From the NCBI RefSeq assembly GCF_019448255.1, contig NZ_CP080410.1, forward strand, positions 2,604,001-2,668,000: a stretch of DNA of 64,000 bases, written 5' to 3'. The position numbers and the translations under genes are program-made. This DNA comes from Qipengyuania flava. Its GTDB lineage: Bacteria > Pseudomonadota > Alphaproteobacteria > Sphingomonadales > Sphingomonadaceae. Under the pieces are notes generated by a model. That model ran no database searches. It was not told where the DNA came from and saw only the letters and a program-made list of their open reading frames with translations. The number at the start of each line of letters is the position of its first letter. Position 1 is the first letter of the stretch. Below are positions 45,510 to 54,672 of this stretch, piece after piece.

Positions 45510-46399
45510 CGGCGGCTGTCTTCCACTTCCAGCGGACCCGGCGCAAAGGCCGTGTCGAGATATTCGGCCATGCGCAATCCGGCCTGGAGGACGCGGCGCC
45601 GCGCGATCGGGATCGAGCGGTCGAGCACCTCTTGCGACAGCGCGACTTCTTCGGGCAGCTCGCCCTCGCACGGGTCGCAGCCGAAGACCTGCGGATAGAT
45701 GAAATCGCGCGAGATCTGCCAGCTTTCGCGGCCCCAGTCGGCGGCGTTTCCGCCGGCGAGCTCGGCGCGTTCCTCGGCCGAATAGCGACGCACGATCGGC
45801 GGGTCTTCGCTGATCGCGCGCTCGGCCAGCGGTCCGTCCCATACCCAGTGCAGGTTCAGCCCCGGCACGATGCCGTAATCCGCCTCGCGGTCGTTGCCGC
45901 CGCGGTCGGAAAGGTCGCCCGAATGGAGCGGCATGTGGATGTCGCCGATGAAGTGGACGAGGAAGGTAAGCGCCTCCACCCGTACCACATCGGGCAGGCT
46001 CTCGTCGGCCAGGATACGCTGGTTGCGCTCGACCTGCGCGCTCACGCAATTGAGGCCCGAGCAGTTCTTGCGCGCGCTGTATTCCTCGGTGATCGGCTCG
46101 GTCTGGTAATGCCAGGCGAAGGTGTAGCCCCAGCGCCAGTATTCGCCGCGAATGCAATCGGGCCACACGCTCGCATCCTGCAGCGTGTCGAGATCGCAAT
46201 CGGGCGTGCCAAGCTGGTCCGAGGCGCGCAGCAGCCGTTCGATCCCGGCGCGCGTGTCGGGGCGCACGTTTTCAAGCGCGATATCCGCCGTCACCGTGTG
46301 CGCGTAGAAGCCCCAGGCCTGCGCGCTTGCAGGAAGGGCCAGCGCGGTCAGCGCGGCAAGCGCCTTCAGGCCAGCGTGTCGTATTGTTCGATAACCCAT
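45506..46399 (-). CDS. Exported S1/P1 family nuclease
   Basis: The 297-residue zinc nuclease has a signal peptide ending in SAQA, after which mature Trp1 (AWGFYAHTVTADIAL) would serve as a zinc ligand as in P1 nuclease. Other ligands are His in the same segment, Asp in DASVWPDC, His in TFAWHYQ, the HFIGDIHMPLHSGD motif and LHWVWDGP. These enzymes cleave single-stranded nucleic acid and remove 3'-phosphates in the periplasm. The start at 46399 begins the signal peptide. It overlaps the upstream GST gene by 34 bases and couples to dapE. Confidence 0.9.
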   Translation of the reverse strand: MGYRTIRHAGLKALAALTALALPASAQAWGFYAHTVTADIALENVRPDTRAGIERLLRASDQLGTPDCDLDTLQDASVWPDCIRGEYWRWGYTFAWHYQTEPITEEYSARKNCSGLNCVSAQVERNQRILADESLPDVVRVEALTFLVHFIGDIHMPLHSGDLSDRGGNDREADYGIVPGLNLHWVWDGPLAERAISEDPPIVRRYSAEERAELAGGNAADWGRESWQISRDFIYPQVFGCDPCEGELPEEVALSQEVLDRSIPIARRRVLQAGLRMAEYLDTAFAPGPLEVEDSRR

Positions 46400-47025
46400 T
46401 CTTCGTTTTCCGATGCCTCGATCCAGCCCTGCATCCACTCATGCTCCCACAGCGCCTGCATATAGGCGCCCGCGAAGCCGGGGACGGGAATCTGGTAGCT
46501 GATGAACCGTGACACTACCGGGGCGAAGTAGATATCCGCCGCGCCGAATGTGCCGAACAGGAAGGGCCCGCCGCTGCCGAAGCGGCTGCGCGCTTCCGCC
46601 CAAAGGCCAAGGATGCGCAAGATATCGGCCTTGCACGCCTCGCTCGGCTCGAAGCCGTCGAAGCGCTTGCGCACATTCATGGGACATTCGCTGCGCAGCG
46701 CCTGATAGGACGAGTGCATTTCCGCGACCATGCTGCGTGCCATGGCCCGCGCGGCCTCGTCCTTGGGCCAGAACCGGTCGCGCCCGACCTTGTCGGAAAG
46801 GTATTCCATGATCGCGAGGCTGTCCCACACCACCGCCTCGTCGTCCCACAGGATCGGGACCTTGCCGAAGCTGGGCTCGAGCCCGTCCTTGTGGTGCCGC
46901 TTGTCCCAGTCCTCGCCGAACAGCGGGGTGATGATCTCCTCGAAGGAGAGGCCCGACTGCTTGGCCGCGAGCCAGCCGCGCAGGGACCAGCTCGAATAAT
47001 TCTTGTTGCCGATAATCAGCTTCAT
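46366..47025 (-). CDS. Glutathione S-transferase family protein
   Basis: The 219-residue protein has an N-terminal thioredoxin-like domain (MKLIIGNKNYSSWSLRGWL, with the likely catalytic Ser/Tyr in NYSSWS; FGKVPILWDDEAVVWDS glutathione site) and an all-helical C-terminal domain. This opening is typical of the YfcF/GstB-like group. The start at 47025 was preferred because it begins the first strand. The end overlaps the nuclease gene by 34 bases. Confidence 0.9.
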   Translation of the reverse strand: MKLIIGNKNYSSWSLRGWLAAKQSGLSFEEIITPLFGEDWDKRHHKDGLEPSFGKVPILWDDEAVVWDSLAIMEYLSDKVGRDRFWPKDEAARAMARSMVAEMHSSYQALRSECPMNVRKRFDGFEPSEACKADILRILGLWAEARSRFGSGGPFLFGTFGAADIYFAPVVSRFISYQIPVPGFAGAYMQALWEHEWMQGWIEASENEEWVIEQYDTLA

Positions 47026-47132
47026 GCGTGCATCCCACCTTGCATGAAGGGGGCGGTAGAGGTTCAGCTTGGCAGTGTCGAGGCTGAACAAGGCGCTAGG
47101 CGACGAACGGCATAGGGGCTAGACGAAGGGCC

Positions 47133-47552
47133 ATGAGCCTTCGCCCCTTCCACCTCGCCTTCCCCGTCGACGACCTTGCCGAAGCGCGCCGCTTCTACGG
47201 CGAGACCATGGGCTGCGCGGAGGGGCGCTCATCGGACGAGTGGATCGATTTCGACTTCTACGGCCACCAGATCGTAGCGCATCTGGCCAAGGGGCAGGCG
47301 GGCGACCGCGCGAGCAACCATGTCGACGGCCACGGCGTGCCCGTGCCCCATTTCGGCATCGTGCTGGCGATGGAGGACTGGCAGGCGTTGGCCGAGCGGC
47401 TCAAGGCGGCAGGCACCGAGTTCGCCATCGAACCCACGATCCGCTTCAAGGGCCAACCCGGCGAACAGGCGACGATGTTCTTCCGCGACCCCAGCGGCAA
47501 CGCGCTGGAGATGAAGGCATTTGCCGACGACGCGATGCTGTTTGCAACATAA
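47133..47552 (+). CDS. VOC family (glyoxalase/bleomycin-resistance fold) protein
   Basis: The 139-residue protein has paired beta-alpha-beta-beta-beta modules: [19 protein letters not shown] and then [21 protein letters not shown] metal-site Glu near the C terminus is in [15 protein letters not shown] enzymes include glyoxalases, dioxygenases and resistance proteins; no substrate can be assigned. It is divergent from the GST gene. Confidence 0.87.
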   Translation: MSLRPFHLAFPVDDLAEARRFYGETMGCAEGRSSDEWIDFDFYGHQIVAHLAKGQAGDRASNHVDGHGVPVPHFGIVLAMEDWQALAERLKAAGTEFAIEPTIRFKGQPGEQATMFFRDPSGNALEMKAFADDAMLFAT

Positions 47553-47613
47553 GGATCATCGATAAATAGCTAGGCAGCCCTTTCTGCCCAATCCAAGAAG
47601 GTGCTCACCATAA

Positions 47614-47991
47614 ATGCGAAAGAAAATCGCTGCCATTTTGCTTCTGCTCGTCGTTCTCGGCCTATTGGCCGGTGCAGACGGCCTAACACGCACAGCCATT
47701 CTAAACAGCAGCGATATTCTAACAGATGGGGGGCGGTTCGGACTGGAGATAGGTGCGGGAAAGAGTACGATCGCACCTAGGATGAAAGAGTTGGGCCTTC
47801 GACGCATACATCTCAACTCCATGCGAGAGCGCAACCCTACGAATTCCTGCCACGGCGTTGCATATTCCTCTCAGCATGAGGTCCAAGTGTTCCGAGACAA
47901 GAGCTGGAGGCACGGCGTAATATGTGTGGTTCTTAGAGATGCTCGTGTCGAGGCGATCTCATGGCATTTCACGCCGATATTCGCGAAATAG
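47614..47991 (+). CDS. Hypothetical exported or membrane-anchored small protein
   Basis: The 125-residue protein begins with a hydrophobic signal or anchor (RKKIAAILLLLVVLGLLAG). The rest is soluble and includes two Cys residues (TNSCHGVAYSS and GVICVVLRDARVE). No family was recognised. The base composition looks less GC-rich than the neighbours, with several AT-ending codons, which suggests a recent arrival. GAAGGTG lies upstream of the ATG. Confidence 0.65.
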   Translation: MRKKIAAILLLLVVLGLLAGADGLTRTAILNSSDILTDGGRFGLEIGAGKSTIAPRMKELGLRRIHLNSMRERNPTNSCHGVAYSSQHEVQVFRDKSWRHGVICVVLRDARVEAISWHFTPIFAK

Positions 47992-48045
47992 GAAGGCGAG
48001 AATGTTCTCAAGAACGGCGAATTCGCTGCCACCTAGCAGGAAGGC

Positions 48046-48558
48046 ATGAAGAAGCGGCAGGTTCTGGCCCCCTTGGCGGCCTTCATGCTGGGGGCGTGCG
48101 CCCCGACGGCGGGGCTCGGCAGCGGGGAAAGCGCGGCATCTCTCCAGAGCGAAAGGACGATTTTCGTCATCCGGCATCTGCACAAGGCGCAGGGCGAGGA
48201 TCCTCCCCTAAGCAGCGAGGGCGCGGCTGCTGCGGAAAGTCTCGCCGATCTTCTGGAGGACAAGGGCATCGTGGCAGCCTTCGCCACGCCCACCCGGCGG
48301 GCCATGCAGACCGCCGCGCCTCTGGCTGAGAGGACCGGCATCACCATTTCGCAGTACGACGCTTTCGCGCCCGAGGACCTTGTTGCATCCGTCGAAGCTA
48401 TCGATGGGTCGGTGCTGGTCGTCGGACACAGCAACACGGTTCCCGACCTTGTCGTACGGTTCGGCGGAAAAACGCAGCCAGTCCTGACGGAACAGGACTA
48501 CGGCACCGTCTTCATGATCGATGGCAAGGGTCGCGTCGACGAACTGTCAGTCGAATAA
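48046..48558 (+). CDS. Histidine phosphatase family lipoprotein
   Basis: The 170-residue protein has a lipobox (FMLGAC) after a short signal, so it is probably a lipoprotein. The phosphoglycerate-mutase-like domain has the first catalytic motif as VIRHLHK, where RHG or RHAE is usual, then LSSEGAAAAESLADLL, TPTRRAMQTAAPLAE and the second His in VVGHSNTVPDLV. It keeps the two catalytic His but replaces the Gly, so activity could be altered. Substrate unknown. Confidence 0.82.
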   Translation: MKKRQVLAPLAAFMLGACAPTAGLGSGESAASLQSERTIFVIRHLHKAQGEDPPLSSEGAAAAESLADLLEDKGIVAAFATPTRRAMQTAAPLAERTGITISQYDAFAPEDLVASVEAIDGSVLVVGHSNTVPDLVVRFGGKTQPVLTEQDYGTVFMIDGKGRVDELSVE

Positions 48559-48589
48559 TCTTAGGGGAGAGCCAGCTGTCTTCGCGGAC

Positions 48590-49243
48590 TTAAACCCCCG
48601 CATCCCCCAGCACAGCCGCGCGCAATTCGCCGATACCCATGCCCTTCTCCGCGCTCGTCACGTGGATTTCGGGATAGGCGGCTACGTGCTTGCGCGCTTC
48701 GGCCTCGGTCGCTTCGATGACCTTGGCAAGCTCGCTCGCCTTCATCTTGTCGGCCTTGGTCAGCACGACGCGGTAGCCCACGGCCGCCTCGTCGAGCATC
48801 TTCATCATCTCGCGGTCGACGTCCTTGGGGCCGTGACGCCCGTCGACCAGCACAAGCGCGCGGCTGAGGACGGGGCGACCGCGAAGGTAGTTCTTCACGA
48901 GGTTCTTCCACTTCTCGACGACCTTCACCGGCGCCTTGGCAAAGCCGTAGCCGGGCATATCTACGAGGCGGAACAGCGTAGGGTCGCCGATCTCGAAGAA
49001 ATTGAGCTCCTGCGTACGGCCCGGCGTCACCGAGGCGCGCGCGATCGCCTTGCGACCGGTGAGCGCGTTGATGAGCGAGCTCTTGCCGACATTCGAGCGT
49101 CCGCAAAATGCGATCTCGGGAACGGTCGGTTCGGGCAGGAACTTGAGCTGAGGGGCCGAAAGGAGGAAGTCCACCCGGCCGGAAAACAGCTTGTTCGCCC
49201 GCCGCTCGAGCGCGGCCCGCTCGGCGGCTTCTTCTTCGGTCAC
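48590..49243 (-). CDS. engB: Ribosome biogenesis GTP-binding protein EngB (YihA/YsxC)
   Basis: The 217-residue GTPase has G1 GRSNVGKSS, G3 DMPGYGFAK and G4 LTKADK, matching the EngB family that helps assemble the 50S subunit. The start is GTG 49243, whose bases overlap the yidC stop codon (GTGA). The frame upstream is a shadow of yidC. The yidC-engB pair is common in alphaproteobacteria. Confidence 0.94.
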   Translation of the reverse strand: MTEEEAAERAALERRANKLFSGRVDFLLSAPQLKFLPEPTVPEIAFCGRSNVGKSSLINALTGRKAIARASVTPGRTQELNFFEIGDPTLFRLVDMPGYGFAKAPVKVVEKWKNLVKNYLRGRPVLSRALVLVDGRHGPKDVDREMMKMLDEAAVGYRVVLTKADKMKASELAKVIEATEAEARKHVAAYPEIHVTSAEKGMGIGELRAAVLGDAGV

Positions 49244-51021
49244 GATTCCGCCTTGGCCGCCTCGGCCGCTTTCTTCTTCTTTTCTTCCTCGATCGAAGCG
49301 CGCAGCTGCGGGTGCTTCGAATAGAGGTACTTCTGCTGCGCCAGCGTGAGGATGTTCGAGGTCACCCAGTAGAGCAGCAGGCCGGCCGCGAAGGGCGCCA
49401 TTACGAACATCAGGATCCACGGCATGATGTCGAAGATCTTCTGCTGCATCGGGTCCATCTGGCTCGGGTTGAGCTTGAAGGTCAGCCACATGGTGAAGCC
49501 GAGCAGGACCGCCAGCACACCGAGACCGAAGATGATCATCAGCCAGCCGGGTACCTGAATGCCGACGAGCGAAAGCGCGTTGGCAAGGTTCGCCGGGTCG
49601 GGCGCGGCAAGGTCATGGATCCACAGGAACTCGCGGTGGCGCATCTCGATGGCGAGGTAGAGCACCTTGTAGAGCGCGAAGAACACGGGGATCTGCAGCA
49701 GCATCGGAAGGCAGCCGGCGACAGGGTTCACCTTCTCCTTCTTGTACAGCTCCATGATCTCCTGTTGCTGCTTCTGCTTGTCGTCCTTGTACTTCTCCTG
49801 GATGGCCTTCATTTTCGGCTGGATCGCCTTCATTTCGGCCATGGAGGCAAAGCCCTTCTGGGCGATCGGGAACATCAGCCCGCGCACGATGAAGGTCAGG
49901 GCGATGATGGCGATACCGAAATTGCCGACCGCGTCGTAGATCGTGCGCAGCAGCCACAGCATCGGCTTTTCGAACCAGCGGAACCAGCCCCAGTCGATGG
50001 CGAGGCCGAACTTCTGGAGGCCCGCATCCTCATAGCTGTCGAGGACGACGCTTTCCTTGGCGCCCGCATAGAGGCGGCTGGATACGGTCAGCGAATTGCC
50101 CGCCGGCAGGTTGGTCGCTTCGTAGATCATATCGGCGCGGTAGGTTTCGTTGCCCATCGCGCGGAAGGTGGTGTCGGGCGCGGTGCCGTCCTGCGGGACG
50201 AGTGCGGCGAGCCAGTAGATGTCGGTGAAACCCGCCCAGCTGGTGCGGCCTTCGGGGACGATGCGCTGGTCATCGTCGAGATCGTCGTAGTTGATGTCGT
50301 ATTCCGCGCTGTCGCCGAACACGCCGATCGGGCCCGAATGGGCGATCCACAGGTCTTCGCTGGCGGTACGGCTGGTGCGGTTCACAAGGCCGAAGGGCTG
50401 CACGACGACCGGGTTCTCGCCGGTGTTCGCCACGCCCTGCTCGGCCGTGATCATGTACTGGTCATCGATCGAATAGCGGATCGAGAAGGTCAGCCCTTCG
50501 CCATTGTCATGCGTCAGCGTGACCGGCGTTTCGGCGCTCAGCGTGTCGCCATCGGCTTCCCACAGCGTCTGCGGCCCCGGCACCTTGAGGTTCGCGCCGA
50601 CCCAGCCGAACTGGGCGAACTGCTGCGCGGGCGTGCCGTTGGGCGAGAACATACGGACCGGATCGCTCTCGTCATCGGTGGTCTCGTTATAGCCCTTGAG
50701 AACCACGTCATCGATCACCCCGCCGCGCAGGTTGATAGAGCCGGCCACGCGCGGCGCGTCGATGGCGATGCGATCGGGGCTGGCGAGCGCGACTTTGAGA
50801 TCGGCCACTTCCTGCGCCCGCATGGCCGGATCGACGAGGCCACCGGTACGCGAATGCTGCGTTTCGGCCGCCTGGCTCGCCTGTTCTGTCGGCGTATCGG
50901 CACGGTCCTCCACCAGCGCCTGTTCCGGCTGCGGGTAGAAATAGTCCATCGCCGAGGTCCATCCCACGAGCAGTAGGAAGGAAAGCGCAATGGCGAGGAT
51001 CAGGTTACGCTGGTTGTCCAA
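49240..51021 (-). CDS. yidC: Membrane protein insertase YidC
   Basis: The 593-residue insertase has an N-terminal helix (LILAIALSFLLLVGWTSAM), a large periplasmic beta-sandwich domain (residues about 60-340) and five C-terminal conserved helices. The latter include RGLMFPIAQKGFASMAEMK, the NPVAGCLPMLLQIPVFFALYKVL signature and LLYWVTSNILTLAQQ. It inserts and folds inner-membrane proteins with or without SecYEG. The start codon is TTG 51021 with GGGACC upstream. The C-terminal tail is Lys/Ala-rich. Confidence 0.96.
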   Translation of the reverse strand: MDNQRNLILAIALSFLLLVGWTSAMDYFYPQPEQALVEDRADTPTEQASQAAETQHSRTGGLVDPAMRAQEVADLKVALASPDRIAIDAPRVAGSINLRGGVIDDVVLKGYNETTDDESDPVRMFSPNGTPAQQFAQFGWVGANLKVPGPQTLWEADGDTLSAETPVTLTHDNGEGLTFSIRYSIDDQYMITAEQGVANTGENPVVVQPFGLVNRTSRTASEDLWIAHSGPIGVFGDSAEYDINYDDLDDDQRIVPEGRTSWAGFTDIYWLAALVPQDGTAPDTTFRAMGNETYRADMIYEATNLPAGNSLTVSSRLYAGAKESVVLDSYEDAGLQKFGLAIDWGWFRWFEKPMLWLLRTIYDAVGNFGIAIIALTFIVRGLMFPIAQKGFASMAEMKAIQPKMKAIQEKYKDDKQKQQQEIMELYKKEKVNPVAGCLPMLLQIPVFFALYKVLYLAIEMRHREFLWIHDLAAPDPANLANALSLVGIQVPGWLMIIFGLGVLAVLLGFTMWLTFKLNPSQMDPMQQKIFDIMPWILMFVMAPFAAGLLLYWVTSNILTLAQQKYLYSKHPQLRASIEEEKKKKAAEAAKAES

Positions 51022-51089
51022 GGTCGGTCCCGTCTTTGTCCGGTCGAAAGTCTGAATGTGGGGCGGTGTCTTAGTCTGTCAAGACAGCA

Positions 51090-51299
51090 CTAGGGCACCG
51101 GGTCATGGCCGTGGCCACCCCAGGGGTTGCAGCGCATTATACGCTTGAAGGCCATCCATCCACCCTTGATCGCGCCGTATTTGCCCAGCGCTTCGATCGC
51201 GTACTGGCTGCACGAGGGCTGGAAGCGGCACGAAGGCGGAAGGATGCGGCTGGGGCCCAGCTGCCAGGCTCGCGCAATCCAGATGAGCGGGTACTTCAT
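51090..51299 (-). CDS. yidD: Membrane protein insertion efficiency factor YidD
   Basis: The 69-residue protein has the YidD pattern: [22 protein letters not shown], then [12 protein letters not shown] and the C-terminal [14 protein letters not shown]. Cys-containing CRFxPSCSxYxxEA and CNPW motifs are complete. It assists YidC-mediated insertion. The ATG overlaps the rnpA stop codon. It lies between rnpA and yidC as usual. Confidence 0.95.
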   Translation of the reverse strand: MKYPLIWIARAWQLGPSRILPPSCRFQPSCSQYAIEALGKYGAIKGGWMAFKRIMRCNPWGGHGHDPVP

Positions 51300-51679
51300 G
51301 CACGCCGGCTCCGCTGGCGGTGTGGCTTGCGGGGGCGATCCCCCTTGCCTTGCGCGGCGCGTTCGAGTGCAGCGCTGAGTTCGGAGCGAAGGGAGGCGAA
51401 ATCGCGCTCCACCCCGGCGTCGCGGCCGATGAGGATGTGATCGTGATCGGCCAGGCCTTCACCGGGCAGCGCATCCCACAAGAGCTCGCGGAAGCGGCGC
51501 TTCATCCGGTTGCGCACCACCGCATTGCCGATCTTCTTCGTAACCGTAATGCCGTAGCGCTTGCCCTTCCCGCCGTTGGGATGGGCGAGCAGCACGAAGC
51601 CCGGGCGCGCAACCCGCAGCCCGCGATTCGCAGCCAGGAAGTCGCGGCGCTGGCCGATGACGGAGAGCGAAGGGTGCAT
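51296..51679 (-). CDS. rnpA: Ribonuclease P protein component
   Basis: The 127-residue basic protein has the conserved [20 protein letters not shown] segment with the RNRxKRxxRE motif. It binds the RNase P RNA and helps mature tRNA 5' ends. The start at 51679 begins at the conserved SVIGQRRDF region; an in-frame start 24 codons upstream is less likely. It follows rpmH and precedes yidD with a four-base overlap. Confidence 0.94.
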   Translation of the reverse strand: MHPSLSVIGQRRDFLAANRGLRVARPGFVLLAHPNGGKGKRYGITVTKKIGNAVVRNRMKRRFRELLWDALPGEGLADHDHILIGRDAGVERDFASLRSELSAALERAAQGKGDRPRKPHRQRSRRA

Positions 51680-51766
51680 GGACGCTACATACGCGAACGG
51701 GCCCCCCGAGGGGAGCCCGCTGGCTTGCTCGTCAGTGTCGCTGCGCATCACGCGCAGCGCATCACC

Positions 51767-51901
51767 TTACGCGCAGAGGTTCTTGCGGCCGCGAGCGCGA
51801 CGCGCGCGGAGGACCTTGCGGCCACCCGGGGTTGCCTTGCGGGCGAAGAAGCCGTGGCGGCGGGCGCGCACGAGGTTCGAGGGCTGGAATGTCCGCTTCA
51901 T
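51767..51901 (-). CDS. rpmH: 50S ribosomal protein L34
   Basis: The 44-residue basic protein [20 protein letters not shown] ... is a complete L34. Its place upstream of rnpA and yidD is conserved across bacteria. The actual start is the Met at 51901, not the longer frame. Confidence 0.97.
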   Translation of the reverse strand: MKRTFQPSNLVRARRHGFFARKATPGGRKVLRARRARGRKNLCA

Positions 51902-52025
51902 CGGATCGTCCTTACAGTTGAATTTCGTCTGGCTGCCGGCACAAGCGAATCGCGCCAACAAAAAGGGCCGCTGCTGACAGCGACCGCCTACAGGGCCGCG
52001 CGATTAGGTGAAACGACCCGTCAGG

Positions 52026-52916
52026 TCAAGAGAAAGTGACGTCGGCATAGGCCAGCGTCGGGGCGGCGCGCACGGGCTTGCGCTGCGCGGGCGTCTTGGC
52101 CTGCTGCGGGCGGCCCGTCCAGCGGCGCATGTCGCTTGCACCCAGCCACAGGGCGCGGCGGTGCGGCACCGAATTGGTGAAGTCGTAGAAGGCACGCGCC
52201 TGGTCGCCGCTCATGCCCATCTCGCGGTAGTAGTCGAGATACTGGCGGTTCTCTGGCGCATCCATCGAGAAATCGCCGGCTTCACGCCCGTAGGCGTCCA
52301 TCCAGCTGTGCACGGCAAACTCCGCGCCCTGGGCGATGTCGCGTTCGACACCAGCGAGGAACAGCTCCACCGCGCCCGAGCGGACCGAGCCGATGGCGGG
52401 CACATGGGTTACGAGGCCCGCGGCGCGGATCATGCGGCCGACCTTGAGGTTGGCACGGTCGTCACGCGTGCCCGGGCATTCGACCATGTCGAGCTGCTCG
52501 AGCTGCGGGAAGTCGCGCAGCATCGCGCGGAAATAGCCCGGCGTCGATGCATCGGTTTCGCCGACCAGCGCTACCCTACGCGAATCCAACACCCGGAATG
52601 GCCCGTATTGAGCGACCCCGCGGTTGTAGTTACGAAAGCGGCGATCGATGAAAGGAGGGGCTTTCCATGCAGGAAGAGCGGCCGGCTGATAGGTCTGGGG
52701 ACGCACCGCGGCGAGCTGCTGTTCAGGCGTTGCCACCACTGTCGGGCGAGCCTTGACCGGCGCGGGCATCACGGCCTTGCCCTGGTGCGTCTGCTGGACG
52801 ACGGGGCTCGAGACATAGACGACCGGGAGGCTGACCAGCGTCAGCGACTGGGCGGATAGCGGTGCGGCGATGGCGGCACCGAAGACAGCGAGGATTTTTG
52901 CGGCGAGTCGAAACAT
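52026..52916 (-). CDS. COG3904-like exported protein (ClpP/crotonase-like fold)
   Basis: The 296-residue protein has a signal peptide (LAVFGAAIAAPLSAQS) and a Pro/Ala-rich linker of about 70 residues. The C-terminal domain has GRMIRAAGLVTHVP and GVERDIAQGAEFAVHSWMD, matching predicted periplasmic proteins of COG3904. Those usually have a CxSAC-like pair between the two motifs; here the corresponding stretch reads SVRSGAVELFLAG, lacking Cys. Function is unknown. The assignment is by motif memory only. Confidence 0.65.
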   Translation of the reverse strand: MFRLAAKILAVFGAAIAAPLSAQSLTLVSLPVVYVSSPVVQQTHQGKAVMPAPVKARPTVVATPEQQLAAVRPQTYQPAALPAWKAPPFIDRRFRNYNRGVAQYGPFRVLDSRRVALVGETDASTPGYFRAMLRDFPQLEQLDMVECPGTRDDRANLKVGRMIRAAGLVTHVPAIGSVRSGAVELFLAGVERDIAQGAEFAVHSWMDAYGREAGDFSMDAPENRQYLDYYREMGMSGDQARAFYDFTNSVPHRRALWLGASDMRRWTGRPQQAKTPAQRKPVRAAPTLAYADVTFS

Positions 52917-53077
52917 GCCGACTGTCTGGCGGCCGCACTCTTTCCAGCTTGCGAAGGCCTATGGCTAAGGCCCTGGTAACCATAACCGTTCGCCTCCGGA
53001 ACGAACCGGATTTTCTCTCGACAAAGCAAGCACTTCGCGTCATCACCTAGGTACGAACACCTAGGCAGGAGTTAACT

Positions 53078-54586
53078 CTGGTCGCACTGGTCAAGACGGT
53101 CGCCTACCTGGGCCTGGAAGCGCGTAGCGTGGAAGTTCAGTGCTCGGTCGCCCCGGGCCTGCCCAAGTTCAATATCGTCGGACTGGCGGACAAGGCGGTG
53201 GGCGAAAGCAAGGAACGGGTGCGCGCCGCGCTCTCGTCCATGGGCCTTGCCCTTCCGCCCAAGCGCATCACCATCAACCTCTCGCCAGCGGACCTGCCCA
53301 AGGAAGGCTCGCACTACGACCTGCCGATCGCTCTTGCCCTGCTTGCAGCGATGGGCGTGACCGATGCCGAACAGCTGGGCGACTGGATTGCAGTGGGCGA
53401 GCTTGCGCTCGATGCGCGGATCGTGGCCTCGCCCGGCGTGCTGCTTGCGGCCATCCACGCGAGCGAGGCGGAAGTCGGGCTGATCTGCCCCAAGGCGCAA
53501 GGCTCCGAAGCGCGCTGGGCAAGCGAAGTGCCGGTCTGCGCTGCGCCCGATCTCGCCAGCCTGTTGAACCACCTGAAGGGCGCACAGCGCCTGCCCGATC
53601 CCGAACCCGGCACGGTCGAAGCCGCCCCGCCCGCGACCGACCTCAGACAGGTCAAGGGACAGGAAACCGCCAAGCGCGCTCTCGAGATCGCGGCAGCGGG
53701 GGGCCACAACCTGCTGATGATAGGGCCGCCGGGCGCCGGCAAATCGCTGCTGGCAAGCTGCCTCCCCGGCATCCTGCCGCCGCTGTCCCCGGCCGAAGCG
53801 CTCGAAGTCAGCATGGTGAAATCGGTTGCCGGCACGCTGGAGGAAGGCCGCATCAGCCGCGCGCGCCCGTTTCGCGCGCCGCACCATTCGGCCAGCATGG
53901 CGGCGCTGACGGGTGGCGGCCTCAGGGTAAAGCCGGGCGAGGTCAGCCTCGCGCATCTGGGCGTCCTCTTCCTCGACGAATTGCCCGAATTCCAGCGCGC
54001 CGTGCTCGATTCGCTGCGCCAGCCGCTGGAGACCGGCAAGGTGGATGTCGCGCGCGCCAACGCGCATGTGACCTTCCCCGCCAACGTCCAGCTGATCGCG
54101 GCGATGAACCCGTGCCGCTGTGGGCACCTGGGCGATCCGGCGCTCGCCTGCAGCCGCGCCCCGCGCTGCGCCGCCGATTACCAGAGCAAGGTCTCCGGCC
54201 CCATGCTCGACCGGATCGACCTGCATGTCGAAGTCGACCCCGTTAGCGCCGCGGACCTCGCCCTGCCCCCGGCTGCCGAGGGTAGCGAAGAGGTCGCCGC
54301 CCGCGTCCTGCGCGCCCGCCAGCTCCAGGCGACGCGCAGCGAGGCCACCGGCGCACGAACCAACGCCGACCTCGACGGCGACGCGCTGGAGGAATTCGCA
54401 GGCCCCGACGAGGCGGGCCACCAGCTCCTCATGCAGGCAGCAACGGCCATGCGCCTATCGGCGCGCAGCTACACGCGAATGCTGAGGGTCGCGCGCACGA
54501 TTGCGGATTTGGCTGGAGCGGAGAAGGTGGGGCGCATCCACGTGGCGGAAGCTTTGAGTTACCGAAGGCAAGCCCCCAGAGCCTAG
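53078..54586 (+). CDS. comM: YifB/ComM family Mg-chelatase-like AAA ATPase
   Basis: This 502-residue AAA+ helicase-like protein has an N-terminal Lon-like domain opening (VALVKTVAYLGLEARSVEVQC) and GLADKAVGESKERVRAALSS, Walker A GPPGAGKSLLASCLPG, Walker B LFLDELPEF, and the Mg-chelatase domain with NPCRCGHLGD. ComM promotes branch migration in natural transformation. The start appears to be CTG 53078, with AGGAG seven bases before it: translation from the later GTG at 53129 would remove the first conserved strand. Two CACCTAGG repeats lie 14 bases apart just upstream. Confidence 0.93.
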   Translation: MVALVKTVAYLGLEARSVEVQCSVAPGLPKFNIVGLADKAVGESKERVRAALSSMGLALPPKRITINLSPADLPKEGSHYDLPIALALLAAMGVTDAEQLGDWIAVGELALDARIVASPGVLLAAIHASEAEVGLICPKAQGSEARWASEVPVCAAPDLASLLNHLKGAQRLPDPEPGTVEAAPPATDLRQVKGQETAKRALEIAAAGGHNLLMIGPPGAGKSLLASCLPGILPPLSPAEALEVSMVKSVAGTLEEGRISRARPFRAPHHSASMAALTGGGLRVKPGEVSLAHLGVLFLDELPEFQRAVLDSLRQPLETGKVDVARANAHVTFPANVQLIAAMNPCRCGHLGDPALACSRAPRCAADYQSKVSGPMLDRIDLHVEVDPVSAADLALPPAAEGSEEVAARVLRARQLQATRSEATGARTNADLDGDALEEFAGPDEAGHQLLMQAATAMRLSARSYTRMLRVARTIADLAGAEKVGRIHVAEALSYRRQAPRA

Positions 54587-54672
54587 GGAAGCCTGCGCCG
54601 GGAGCGATCACTCTGGCATCGCCAGCCGTAGGCCTTAGGTTGCCAGCACCGCGAGCTCATCGGAGGCAATTG

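Noticed and set aside
44373..46199. A 608-codon minus-strand frame suggesting a fusion of dapE with an upstream domain
   Set aside because: The upstream part is out of frame with the real S1/P1 nuclease gene and reads as basic low-complexity sequence. True dapE starts at 45509.
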